From contig CAKQWJ010000005.1 in the NCBI GenBank assembly GCA_934278925.1, positions 43,289-107,288 of the forward strand: 64,000 nt of DNA, in the 5' to 3' direction. Below are positions 36,001-43,846 of the stretch, piece after piece. The stretch's first letter is position 1; every line of letters starts with the position of its first letter. The translations under genes and the position numbers were made by a program. The stretch comes from an uncultured Clostridia bacterium (GTDB lineage: Bacteria > Bacillota > Clostridia > Peptostreptococcales > Anaerovoracaceae). Under the pieces are notes generated by a model that was not told where the DNA came from, searched no databases, and was given only the letters and a program-made list of their open reading frames with translations.

Positions 36001-37892
36001 TTGCCAATCCGGAGGATCTGGCGGAACTGCGCAGCCTGTTCCCGGAACAGGAAGTCTACATTGCAATGGGATCCGACGTGGTGAAGAACGCTTCCTGCTA
36101 TCGGTTGGAGCCTTGCGAAAACTCCATCCATTCTTTTAACCACATCATCTTCGCGAGAGATGCCAAGAATTTGGATGAAGAAACCGGTGAGGCCTACCCG
36201 ATTACGGGAGAGGTCATCCACCTGAAGCTGAAAAAGTACTACGAGGATATCAGCTCCACAAAGATCCGGGACAACATCGATATGGGGCGGGATATTTCCA
36301 ACCTGCTGGACCCAATCGTGCAGAACTACATCTACGACCGCAGCCTCTATTCCAGGGAGCCGGCGTACAAACACGTACTGCAGGCCCAAGATTTGAAAAT
36401 CAGCGACTACAAGCACGACAACTACGCGGCCATCGCCAATATGCGGGAGGAGCTGAGCGGCCGGGGCTACGCTTTCGACGCCCTGTGGAACTACCTCTCC
36501 CACGAGGATACTCAAACCCTCTACGTGGAGAGCGGGCACAAGAACCGGAAGGTTTCCGCTTTTGCGGCGGCACGAAGATTTGAAACTCACGATTTGCTGA
36601 CGGAGTTTCAGGATCCGAAGATTACCGCCACCATTCGAAATCAGGCCCACGGGGGCATTGCGGTTATCGGTGCATTCTACGCCAATTCCAATCGTTCCGT
36701 CAGCAATCTGAACCAGATTCTTCTGACGGAACTGCTCACCGGTCTGCTGGCCAAAGACTACGCGTATGCCGTCTACCATCCGATTGACCCAAGCGGCTAC
36801 AGCGGTGCCACCATCGAGGCGCTGCGCCGACAGGGTTTCGTAAATATTTCGGATACCGCCGCTCATCCGGTGTATGCGGTAGACCTCACCGACCCGATTG
36901 TCATTTTCCGGGATGTGGAAACGGTTATCAAGGCGCCGCTGAACAAGATTCCAAAGGTGCAGAAGGCCATCGACGATGCCCACAACCGGCTGCTGAACAC
37001 CTTTACCCAGATGTTCCCGGGGAAATTGGTGATTTCTTTTAACACCAGCGCGGTATACAGCAAAATCGTGGATTTGGTGGCACTGGATAACGGAGTGTCC
37101 ACCATTCCGGATCCGGCCCGAAAACGCGGACCGTATCTGGCGGTACCGTTCGGAAAAGCACTGTCCGATGTGGCCGTTCCGAACACGGTAACGAAAGCGC
37201 TGTATACGGAGAAATATTTCCGAAACGACTTGTCCGGCTTCACCGTGGGCGCATCGGAGAATTACCCGTCCTTGAAAAACCAGGCACGGATGCTGAAATC
37301 CTTCAACCGTCCGGTGATTCTCATCGACGACCTGCTCCACAAGGGACAGCGCATGAACAACATCGACCCGATTCTCCGGACACAGAATATCGACGTGCAC
37401 AAAATCATCGTGGGACTTCTTACGGGGAATGCCCGGGACACCATGAGCGTTCGGGGCCGGGAGGTGGAATCGGCCTACTTCATCCCGACCATCTCCATGT
37501 GGCTCAACGAGCGGGACTGCTACCCATTCATCGGCGGAGACAGCATCGAACGGCCGGACGGTTCAGCGGCACGCTCCGTTAATTTTATCCTGCCGTACAC
37601 CAGCTTCAACTTCGTGGGCGGCAAGAATCTGGAACACATTTACAAATACTCCATGACCTGTCTGGAGAATGCCCGGGATATTCTTCAGGTGCTGGAGCAG
37701 GAATACCAGGCAACGTTCGGCAAGAAGCTGACCATCCGGCGGCTGGGGGCTATCATCAGCAACCCGAGAATGCCGGTGCTGGGGGCGGACCTGGACTACA
37801 ACGAACACCTTTCCCCGTCCCAGTATGTGGAAAGCGATATCCGGAAGGCGCAGCGCCTCAGCCTGTACCGAGAATGCGAAATGGAGGAATAG
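33090..37892 (+). CDS. 1600-residue HD / HEAT-like / NadD-type nucleotidyltransferase / PRTase-like fusion
   Basis: I know this only as a large clostridial protein without assigned function. Visible parts: an HD phosphohydrolase-type domain (about 190-340; AAAMHDIGKYGC with His219-Asp220, and HIAANHSTW); a long helical HEAT/ARM-like stretch (about 440-890); a NadD/cytidylyltransferase-type domain (about 897-1095) with VAFFPGTFDPFSLGHKAI, Gly904 to His913 being the nucleotide-binding motif, and SSTKIRDNIDMG as the second signature; a region of unclear fold (about 1120-1300); and a phosphoribosyltransferase-like domain (about 1310-1530) with PVILIDDLLHKGQRM at about 1408. Start ATG 33090 has GAGAGAGGG. 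Four bases before the next gene. The combination suggests nucleotide-cofactor chemistry; the product is unknown. Confidence 0.8.
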   Translation: MLFSENNADILYNEITGAYLDRGYMHGEGLTKDQVNRSRDLFKAMAYDLIDRGDETGRIHTPEILAVWKNHLHPGGPEPEDGWLQHCYTFLRNQLFPHLPGPADADAFRQQRNNLLQLMRGVFIYEQKTLPFNPTKDLRLLSDVQIAAGRFNPEYTKMHKMIRNKYIYEFMRIGIDITPFNTLGHISGVHYVAMYMAYQLHQVGMPVDLGIISGAAAMHDIGKYGCRPFEEQRVPYLHYYYTNYCLSRNALPTIAHIAANHSTWDLELENLSVESLLLIYADFRVKSTRVKDKEVIHFYSLKEAFDVILNKLDNVDAAKRHRYVKVYAKLKDFEDLMIENGVSVDLPKEATAHFDEQCIQKPIPLRLRPALLRNDEVVQELKFRAIGHNIRVMSRFSNPEQFASLIESARSCQRWKDTRTYITILGEYSTYMSEDQKNLTLNFLYEMLAHQASDIREQAAALMGRIVANYREEYKKELPKDVPSPNITSTNIYQFESFLIKILNPDYKVTDHHRKWITSCADFYVESALNNCNPARRHFYFDVLEKYYDSEDVSEARIIVLMITALRINPTWCPDSFIQTIRFFSKNMLGSFSQDVDLITLDVMDHYFGDTMENFTDIRRKDILGLTGDTLTEKELSTMFLDNLKTRTSWNRKMANIRYMLESVHTEVGQARILQIAIHLANLIKNSETITVRRYAAQALFRILPDLTSDQANELMIEIFNGLEIEDYQFSRSLPKVLGIITLYLPPKELDEVIDELEKMLNNGVERSACAALQTIAVILEEYDIYKFEEKAGVMEARTSRLLGLLLKGFAYYRAPISQEAFRMIGERIFHSEKLSPEQKHDIAVRCFKRLVTIIPFSAKEREDLQFYNNSAGLLNIYRFISEYQTEVGDFRFPEMKKVAFFPGTFDPFSLGHKAIATTIRNMGYQVYLAIDEFSWSKKTLPHMLREEILAMSIADEENLYIFPDDISVNIANPEDLAELRSLFPEQEVYIAMGSDVVKNASCYRLEPCENSIHSFNHIIFARDAKNLDEETGEAYPITGEVIHLKLKKYYEDISSTKIRDNIDMGRDISNLLDPIVQNYIYDRSLYSREPAYKHVLQAQDLKISDYKHDNYAAIANMREELSGRGYAFDALWNYLSHEDTQTLYVESGHKNRKVSAFAAARRFETHDLLTEFQDPKITATIRNQAHGGIAVIGAFYANSNRSVSNLNQILLTELLTGLLAKDYAYAVYHPIDPSGYSGATIEALRRQGFVNISDTAAHPVYAVDLTDPIVIFRDVETVIKAPLNKIPKVQKAIDDAHNRLLNTFTQMFPGKLVISFNTSAVYSKIVDLVALDNGVSTIPDPARKRGPYLAVPFGKALSDVAVPNTVTKALYTEKYFRNDLSGFTVGASENYPSLKNQARMLKSFNRPVILIDDLLHKGQRMNNIDPILRTQNIDVHKIIVGLLTGNARDTMSVRGREVESAYFIPTISMWLNERDCYPFIGGDSIERPDGSAARSVNFILPYTSFNFVGGKNLEHIYKYSMTCLENARDILQVLEQEYQATFGKKLTIRRLGAIISNPRMPVLGADLDYNEHLSPSQYVESDIRKAQRLSLYRECEMEE

Positions 37893-37895
37893 ACA

Positions 37896-38855
37896 ATGCA
37901 TATTCATGATCTGGTAAAAGAACCCCTCTCCTTGCGAAAGTGTCCGGTGACCCCGGGTACCAAAGCGCGGGTGAATATCGTGGCGCTGGGGGATGTGGGA
38001 ACCACCATGCTCATCGGCCTCAAGCTTCTGGGGGGCGATGTGATCGAGTCCATCGGCATCTGCGATATTCGGAAGGAAAACACCCAGCGGCTGGAAATGG
38101 AAATGAATCAGATCGGGTGCCCCTTCGGCGGACCGGTCCTTCCCTCCGTGGATGTGGTGCCGGAGGAAGAACTCTTTGCCGGAGACGTGCTGATATTCTG
38201 TGCCAGCCGGGGAATTCCGCCGGTGGAGCCCGGCTCCAATGTAGATGTACGGATGGCGCAGCTGGAGGCCAACCGGGATATCATCCGGCATTACGCCGAA
38301 CTGGCACGAGATGCCCGGTATCAAGGGCTGGTGTGCGTGGTCAGCGATCCGGTAGACAACCTGTGTGCGGCGTTCCTGGATGAATCCGGGCTGGAGCCAT
38401 GGCAGATTCAGGGATACGGCCTTGGAGTCATGCACAAAAGAGCGGAATATTATGCCTCCAAGGATTCCCGTTTCGCCTCCTACCTCACGGAGGGACGGGC
38501 CTTCGGTCCTCACGGGAAGGACCTGGTAATTGCCAACAGCATTGACCGGTATGACGATGCCCTTTCCCGGGAATTGACGGACCGGGCGGTCCTGGCCAAC
38601 ATCGCCGTCCGGGACCTGGGCTTCAAGCCTTACATCGCACCGGCCCTTTCCTCTGCCGCACTGTCCATCCTCCTCACCCTCCGGGGGGAATGGCACTACG
38701 GCTCCCTGTACCTGGGCACTCGGGAACGGGGCGCATTTCTGGGAATGAAAAACCGCCTTACGGAAGGCGGCTGGGAATGGGAGGATTTGGACCTTCCGGC
38801 GGAGCTTTACGAAAGGATTCGGAACGCTTATGAAAACCTCTGCGAAATCCGATAA
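37896..38855 (+). CDS. Lactate/malate dehydrogenase-like protein, atypical active site
   Basis: The 319-residue protein has an N-terminal Rossmann segment VNIVALGDVGTTMLIGLKLL (about 27-44) with an acidic residue after beta-2 (GICDIR), then LDH/MDH-like landmarks: VVSDPVDNLCAAFL, IQGYGLGVMHKRAEYY and GRAFGPHGKDLVIANS, where His206 could be the catalytic His and Arg182 the carboxylate-binding Arg. By eye, the Asp partner of the dyad is Met179 and the mobile-loop Arg is not obvious, so ordinary lactate or malate oxidation is doubtful. It starts four bases after the giant fusion gene and overlaps the next gene by 26 bases, so the three form one transcript. Confidence 0.72.
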   Translation: MHIHDLVKEPLSLRKCPVTPGTKARVNIVALGDVGTTMLIGLKLLGGDVIESIGICDIRKENTQRLEMEMNQIGCPFGGPVLPSVDVVPEEELFAGDVLIFCASRGIPPVEPGSNVDVRMAQLEANRDIIRHYAELARDARYQGLVCVVSDPVDNLCAAFLDESGLEPWQIQGYGLGVMHKRAEYYASKDSRFASYLTEGRAFGPHGKDLVIANSIDRYDDALSRELTDRAVLANIAVRDLGFKPYIAPALSSAALSILLTLRGEWHYGSLYLGTRERGAFLGMKNRLTEGGWEWEDLDLPAELYERIRNAYENLCEIR

Positions 38856-39975
38856 TGAGATTCATAATAACAAGCCAAAAGAACTTCTGGTGATTCGTCC
38901 CATCTGCGAGATGCTGGGACGAATCGGCCGGATGGAACAGGTACTGGGGGACTGCCTGACCCGATTGGAAGAGGAAGGCGTCCGGGTGACCTTGGTGGAA
39001 AAGGTATCCGAACTGGAAGATATTCCCATGCCCGGAAAAAAGGTGATTTTCGCCATCTGCCTCTCGGAGTCCGGCGTCAACCTGGAATACTACCGGCTGC
39101 TGGAAGCCTTCCGGCTCCATCCCCACTGCTTGGACGGTTCCGTGGGTGGAATTATCGTGGACGGCGCCAGCGATCTGTACACCAAAGCATTGGCCCGCCG
39201 CATGGCCTTCTCCGCCAACAGTTCGGGCTGCACCTTTCCCGGAAAACCCCTGGTGGAAGCCACCGGCACCCTGGCGAACTTCCGGGTGCTGAGCCAAATT
39301 ACGGGAAAATCGTTGGAAGAAGTCTACGCCCTTCAGGTGGAAAATCTGATGCGAAAGGTCCTGGACTTCGATCTGACCGATGCCGGGTGGCGCCATCCGG
39401 ATGACGCCTCGTCTGCGTCCCCGCTTCACATTGCCGCCATCCATTCCGGTTCCCGAAAAACCTCCAACACGCTTCTTCTATGGGATATGATTCGGCGAAA
39501 CTTGCCGGAGGGCACCACCGTGGAAGAAGTCTCCCTCCGGAACGGCTCCATTCAGGATTGCCGCGGCTGCACCTTTGAGGCCTGCCGCCACTTCGGCGAG
39601 AAAGAAGATTGCTTTTACGGCGGAATCATGACGGAGCAGGTTTTTCCGGCCATCCTTCGCAGCGATGCGGTCATGCTGATTTCACCGAACTACAACGATG
39701 CCCTGAGCGCCAACCTCACCGCTATGGTCAACCGGCTCACTGCACTGTTTCGGACCCATGATTTCAGTAAAAAAAGAATCTACAGTCTGGTGGTTTCCGG
39801 CTACAGCGGCGGCGATATCGTGTCGGAACAGATTCTGGGGGCCTTCTGCTTCAACAAGAACTTCATCCTGCCGGGGCGATTTGCCATCGTGGAAACCGCC
39901 AACGACCCCGGCGCCATTCTGGATGTGCCGGGGATTGAGGGCAAGGCGCGCACCTTTGCGCAGCATATGTGGTAA
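38830..39975 (+). CDS. NADPH-dependent FMN reductase/iron-sulfur flavoprotein-like, with extra N-terminal domain
   Basis: The 381-residue protein has two parts. The C-terminal part (about 197-381) is a flavodoxin-fold FMN reductase: IAAIHSGSRKTSNTLLL (phosphate loop) and MLISPNYNDALSANLTAMVNRL. A Cys set Cys244, Cys247, Cys252, Cys261 (CxxC, x4, C, x8, C) lies where iron-sulfur flavoproteins bind a [4Fe-4S] cluster, though the spacing is wider. The N-terminal part (about 15-190), with PICEMLGRIGRMEQVL and SSGCTFPGKPLVEATG, is not recognised. Start ATG 38830 lies inside the preceding gene. Last gene of the operon; a strong terminator follows at 40064. Confidence 0.72.
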   Translation: MKTSAKSDNEIHNNKPKELLVIRPICEMLGRIGRMEQVLGDCLTRLEEEGVRVTLVEKVSELEDIPMPGKKVIFAICLSESGVNLEYYRLLEAFRLHPHCLDGSVGGIIVDGASDLYTKALARRMAFSANSSGCTFPGKPLVEATGTLANFRVLSQITGKSLEEVYALQVENLMRKVLDFDLTDAGWRHPDDASSASPLHIAAIHSGSRKTSNTLLLWDMIRRNLPEGTTVEEVSLRNGSIQDCRGCTFEACRHFGEKEDCFYGGIMTEQVFPAILRSDAVMLISPNYNDALSANLTAMVNRLTALFRTHDFSKKRIYSLVVSGYSGGDIVSEQILGAFCFNKNFILPGRFAIVETANDPGAILDVPGIEGKARTFAQHMW

Positions 39976-40355
39976 AGGGGCTGCGGCTTACAGCAGGTGC
40001 TATTATACATTTAACCAAATGATGTGAATTGCGGTGTATCTCCGATTATGCGGAGCACACCTAAGAGAATCGGATGCGTCTGATTCTCTTTTTTTGTTTT
40101 TTACTTTTCTTGCGATTTCCACCGGTGTGCTTCCTCTGGTTTAAAAACAGGGCAGTATAGTTTTTTTATCCGTGGTTTCAGTCCTTTTTGTTCTAAGCAT
40201 ATTGTGCTTAAAAGTATTTCTGCTAGGATAGACTCATGAAATTTCAGAAAGCCTAAGCGCGCGCACCGCTATAGTGAGTCTAATATAGTTTCAGCATTTA
40301 CCATTAAGATTTGACAGGAGCTATATTTGATTTTAAAATAAGGAGAGAGGAATAG
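39976..40355. other. Intergenic region after the nucleotidyltransferase operon
   Basis: 380 bases without a gene. It holds an imperfect hairpin (40032-40061), the operon terminator (40064-40095), an 8-bp inverted repeat (TAGACTCA near 40230, TGAGTCTA near 40274) and a TTGACA-17-TAAAAT match at 40311-40339 that lies too close to the next ATG to be convincing as its promoter. AT-rich; nothing else recognised. Confidence 0.5.
40064..40095 (+). terminator. Terminator of the 33090-39975 operon
   Basis: AGAGAATCGGA and TCTGATTCTCT form an 11-bp stem with a 4-base loop and are followed by TTTTTTT. Confidence 0.9.
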
Positions 40356-41270
40356 ATGAGTACAAGAAGGAAGTACAAAACCTACAAAGAATTGTCGTTT
40401 ACCGATGATTTTCTGTTCTGCAATATCATGCAGAACAATCCGGACATTTGCAAAGAATTGGTGGAATTGCTGCTGGACCGAAAGGTTGGCAAAGTGGCTT
40501 ACAGTGAAACTCAGAAATCCATCGATCTCGCCTTGGATCAGAAAGGGGTTCGCTTGGATGTCTACTTTGAAGACGATTTCAGTACCGCATACAACATTGA
40601 AATGCAGACCTCCAATACCGGAAATCTGCCGAAACGAAGCCGCTATTACCAAGGTACCGTTGATTTAAATATGATTAGCTCCGGAGCCGGTTACGACGAG
40701 CTGAAGAAGAGCTACATCATTTTCATCAACACCTTCGACCTGTTCGGGAAAGGATTTCCGAAATACACCTTTGAAAATATCTGTCAGGAATCATCGGATC
40801 TTCATCTGGATGATGGTACGGTTAAGGTGTTCATCAATGCCAAAAGCACGATTCCGGGCATGTCTCCGGAACTGCAAGGCTTTCTCCGCTACCTCTGCGG
40901 GGATAAGCCGGATACGCCACTCACCGATCGAATCCAGAACGAGGTCGTTAAATCCCGAAATAATTTACGATGGGAGAGGAGCTATATGTTGCTGGAAGAA
41001 AAATACAAAGCTTATTTCGCTGAGGGGCGTGCTGAAGGACGTGAGCTTGGCCTGGAGGAAGGACGCGAAGAAGGTCGTGCGGAAGGTCGTGCGGAAGGTC
41101 GTGCGGAAGGTCGTGCGGAAGGACGCATAGATACCATCCTTGAAATGTTTGAATCCGGGTACCTTCCACTGGAAGTAACACTCAAGGAAACCGGACTTGC
41201 TTCCGAAGCAGCACTGCAAGCTTATATTAAAAAGCGAAAGGAATCAACAGATTATCCTAATGCAGAATAA
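40356..41270 (+). CDS. Rpn-family recombination-promoting nuclease/PD-(D/E)XK putative transposase
   Basis: The 304-residue protein has the N-terminal nuclease domain of this family (about 10-230): YKELSFTDDFLFCNIMQNN, and the PD-(D/E)XK core in VRLDVYFEDD and YNIEMQT. E. coli RpnA relatives cut DNA and promote RecA-independent recombination. Residues about 228-262 are a charged low-complexity stretch of repeated GRAE units made by a 12-bp DNA microrepeat, and a helical tail follows. RBS AAGGAGAGAGG. No terminal inverted repeats or target duplications are seen, so it looks like a lone nuclease gene. A terminator follows. Confidence 0.85.
   Translation: MSTRRKYKTYKELSFTDDFLFCNIMQNNPDICKELVELLLDRKVGKVAYSETQKSIDLALDQKGVRLDVYFEDDFSTAYNIEMQTSNTGNLPKRSRYYQGTVDLNMISSGAGYDELKKSYIIFINTFDLFGKGFPKYTFENICQESSDLHLDDGTVKVFINAKSTIPGMSPELQGFLRYLCGDKPDTPLTDRIQNEVVKSRNNLRWERSYMLLEEKYKAYFAEGRAEGRELGLEEGREEGRAEGRAEGRAEGRAEGRIDTILEMFESGYLPLEVTLKETGLASEAALQAYIKKRKESTDYPNAE
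41073..41120 (+). repeat. Four copies of a 12-bp in-frame microrepeat in the Rpn gene
   Basis: GGTCGTGCGGAA is repeated perfectly four times (41073, 41085, 41097, 41109) and flanked by diverged copies. Each unit encodes GRAE, so copy-number change keeps the frame. Confidence 0.95.
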
Positions 41271-41281
41271 CTGAATAACCG

Positions 41282-41316
41282 AAAGAGCGGAATGAACATC
41301 GGCCATTCCGCTTTTT
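41282..41316. terminator. Bidirectional terminator between the Rpn gene and trpB2
   Basis: AGCGGAATG and CATTCCGCT form the core stem, extended by AAA/TTT pairs, with TTTTT on the plus strand and CTTTC on the minus strand. Confidence 0.85.
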
Positions 41317-41350
41317 AGTGGGTCTTCACTTTTTCCTTGGCGGTTTGTTT

Positions 41351-42739
41351 CTACTCCACAACCGGCAGCCGGGCCAAGCTCTTGGCGATGTCCTCATCCG
41401 TCGGAATTGTATCGCTCATGGTTCCGTCGTTAAACTGTTCGTAGGCCTTCAGGTCGAAGTATCCGGTTCCGGTGAGGCCGAACAGGATGGTTTTCTTCTC
41501 TCCCGTTTCCCGGCAGCGAATCGCTTCATCCATGGCCGCCTTAATGGCATGGCTGCTTTCCGGTGCCGGAAGGATGCCCTCAATCCGCGCAAAATCTTCT
41601 GCCGCCCGAAAGACTTCCGTCTGCTCATATGCTCTTGCTTCCATCATTCCCTGATGGTACAGCTCCGACAGAATCGTGCTCATGCCGTGGAATCTCAATC
41701 CGCCGGCGTGGTTGGCCGATGGAATGAACCCGCTGCCCAGAGTGTACATCTTTGCCAGCGGGCACACCTTTCCGGTATCGCAGAAATCGTATCGGTATTC
41801 CCCCCGGGTAAAGCTCGGGCAGGAGGCCGGTTCCACCGCGATAAAACGATAATCCTTTTCCCCTCTCAGCTTCTCCCCCATGAACGGCGAAATCAATCCG
41901 CCCAGGTTGGATCCTCCTCCGGCGCACCCGATAATAATATCCGGATTAATGCCGTACTTCCGGCAGGCGGTCTGAGCCTCCAGTCCGATGACGCTCTGGT
42001 GAAGCAGCACCTGATTCAGCACGCTTCCCAGAACGTACCGGTATCCTTCATTTTGGGTTGCGGTTTCCACCGCCTCAGAAATCGCGCAGCCCAGGCTTCC
42101 GGTGGTTCCCGGGAACTGCGCCAGAATCCGTCGCCCCACTTCCGTGGCTTCCGACGGCGACGGCGTCACCTCCGCCCCGTAGGTTCGCATGACCTCCCGG
42201 CGGAACGGCTTCTGTTCGTAAGATACTTTTACCATGAACACCTTGCAGTCCAAGTCAAAATGTGCGCAGGCCATGGACAGGGCGGTTCCCCACTGGCCGG
42301 CTCCGGTTTCCGTGGTCACCCCTTTCAGCCCCTGCTTTTTCGCGTAGTAGGCCTGCACGATGGCGGAATTCAATTTATGGCTGCCGCTGGTGTTGTTGCC
42401 CTCGAATTTGTAGTAAATCTCCGCCGGCGTGCCCAGGGCTTCCTCCAATTGATACGCCCGAACCATCGGCGCCGGACGGTAGGTCTTGTAGTACTCCCGC
42501 ACCTCTTCCGGAATCGCGATGTCGCGGGTATCGTCGTCCAGCTCCTGGGCCACCAGTTCCTCGCAGAAAATCCCCGAAAGCTCCGCCGCCGTCAGCGGCT
42601 CCAAAGTTCCCGGATTCAGCAGCGGCTCCGGCTTCTTCGCCATGTCCGCCCGCACGTTGTAGAAGTGCGTCGGCAATTCCTCCTCGGTCAAAAACATCTT
42701 ATACGGTACCGTGCGTTCTTTGTGAATTCTCTTTGTCAT
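41351..42739 (-). CDS. TrpB-like PLP enzyme (TrpB2 type)
   Basis: The 462-residue protein is the long TrpB2 form of tryptophan synthase beta chain. The PLP Lys is in GNNTSGSHKLNSA, followed by ETGAGQWGTALSMAC, and the phosphate loop is GCAGGGSNLGG. TrpB2 enzymes convert serine (or phosphoserine) and indole to tryptophan and often act without TrpA; no trpA or other trp gene is adjacent, so indole salvage is likely. A T-box leader lies upstream, which means expression depends on the charging of a tRNA, most simply tRNA-Trp. Confidence 0.88.
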   Translation of the reverse strand: MTKRIHKERTVPYKMFLTEEELPTHFYNVRADMAKKPEPLLNPGTLEPLTAAELSGIFCEELVAQELDDDTRDIAIPEEVREYYKTYRPAPMVRAYQLEEALGTPAEIYYKFEGNNTSGSHKLNSAIVQAYYAKKQGLKGVTTETGAGQWGTALSMACAHFDLDCKVFMVKVSYEQKPFRREVMRTYGAEVTPSPSEATEVGRRILAQFPGTTGSLGCAISEAVETATQNEGYRYVLGSVLNQVLLHQSVIGLEAQTACRKYGINPDIIIGCAGGGSNLGGLISPFMGEKLRGEKDYRFIAVEPASCPSFTRGEYRYDFCDTGKVCPLAKMYTLGSGFIPSANHAGGLRFHGMSTILSELYHQGMMEARAYEQTEVFRAAEDFARIEGILPAPESSHAIKAAMDEAIRCRETGEKKTILFGLTGTGYFDLKAYEQFNDGTMSDTIPTDEDIAKSLARLPVVE

Positions 42740-42829
42740 CTCTCTGTTCTCCTTCTCTTCGACAGTTCATTCATGTGTAATTCGGTAAGTGAGTCTATCC
42801 GAAGAAAGGACTTGATGCGGCCGTTCATC

Positions 42830-43149
42830 AAAAAAAGCCCCTGCCCCAGACATGCTGGGACAAGAGCTTCCATACCTCATCTCTTGCGGTGCCACCCGGC
42901 TTGACACTTTTGATCGTGTCCACTCACTGCGTACCAACATACGCATATTTTGTTAACGAAGTGTATTCTCCGTCTCCCATACTCAGGCCCTGCCCTTTCC
43001 GGTCGCCCTCTGGAGTCCATTCGGAACCGCCTCCGCATGCTGCCATCTCACCATCAGCAGCTCTCTCCAATGCAAGCATCGGTTCTTACTTACTCTCCAT
43101 CTTAGGTTTCAGCGTATGAAATTGTTCTCGTTTCTCAACGATTGCATTG
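42830..43149 (-). promoter_or_regulatory. T-box leader of trpB2
   Basis: On the minus strand the T-box core GGGTGGCACCGCA (42897-42885) is followed by a terminator of about 15 bp (AAGCTCTTGTCCCAG / CTGGGGCAGGGGCTT) with TTTTTTT at 42836-42830. Upstream, CAATGCAA (43149-43142) can pair with TTGCATTG (43075-43068) as the base of Stem I. Uncharged tRNA would pair its NCCA end with the T-box and prevent termination. The specifier codon could not be fixed; a TGG (Trp) occurs in the 3' half of Stem I. Left and right limits are approximate. Confidence 0.85.
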
Positions 43150-43178
43150 AGATTATCACAACAAAACAATTCTGTCAA
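43150..43178 (-). promoter_or_regulatory. Promoter of the T-box transcript
   Basis: Minus-strand TTGACA, 17 bases, TAATCT (overlapping GATAAT) immediately upstream of the T-box leader. Confidence 0.65.
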
Positions 43179-43253
43179 TCATTTTTGGTAAAAATAACAT
43201 TTTTTTGCCGCCCGCACGTCCGGCAATGCCTCCGACAGCGGCGGGTTTAAGGG

Positions 43254-43790
43254 TTATTCTTCTTCAAAAATGCTCAAATCGTCCCAAGAAAGCAGCTTCG
43301 CTTTAATCGGAAACAGGTTGATTTCTTCCGGGTATTCCTCGCTGATCAGCGCCGCCCCCAGGTGGCGATACATCTGCTCCGCATTGTCGTTTCCCTTGAA
43401 GACATCTATTACCATTTGACCGTATCCCTGGGTTTTCGCACAGCGGCCCATGTGCTCGATCAGCTTCCGACCCAGCCCTTTACCCCGAGCCGCTTCCGTC
43501 AGAAACAGCTTCTCCAGCCAGAAGGCGCCCAGAACTTCCGGTGACGGCAGCCCGCTGGTGAACCCCAGGAAGGTGCGGTCCCCCGCATCCGACACTTCCT
43601 CGGCAATCCAGAACTCGCCTCCCGGCTGCAGCCAGTCTCCTCGCATCCGCTGCACGGTGTCCTCCTGGTTGATGGACGTAATCAGGCGGGAATCCACGAT
43701 GCCCTTATAAACGGTGTTATATATTTCCTTGTACAAAGCGGCACAAAACTCCATATCAGAGGCTTTTGCCGGACGAATTTCTATGCTCAT
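43254..43790 (-). CDS. GNAT-family N-acetyltransferase
   Basis: The 178-residue protein starts MSIEIRPAKASDMEFCAALY and has the acetyl-CoA signature FLTEAARGKGLGRKLIEHM (about 100-118) and the later GNDNAEQMYRHLGA typical of the fold. Substrate unknown. It is followed by the trpB2 T-box promoter on the same strand; the GC-rich hairpin after its stop (43208-43250) lacks a T run. The hydrolase gene upstream ends 56 bases away. Confidence 0.75.
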   Translation of the reverse strand: MSIEIRPAKASDMEFCAALYKEIYNTVYKGIVDSRLITSINQEDTVQRMRGDWLQPGGEFWIAEEVSDAGDRTFLGFTSGLPSPEVLGAFWLEKLFLTEAARGKGLGRKLIEHMGRCAKTQGYGQMVIDVFKGNDNAEQMYRHLGAALISEEYPEEINLFPIKAKLLSWDDLSIFEEE

Positions 43791-43846
43791 ATCTTCTCTC
43801 CGTTCTAATTATTCTATACTTTTCTGTGCTTCCGGTTCATTGCTTC

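Noticed and set aside
40311..40339. Promoter of the Rpn gene
   Set aside because: TTGACA-17-TAAAAT is good, but the start site would fall inside the ribosome binding site just before ATG 40356, so it is left as doubtful.
40356..41270. Insertion sequence
   Set aside because: The protein is of the Rpn/PD-(D/E)XK type often labelled transposase, but there are no terminal inverted repeats or target duplications.
43208..43250. Terminator after the 43254-43790 acetyltransferase gene
   Set aside because: GC-rich imperfect hairpin is followed by a run of A, not T, on the minus strand.
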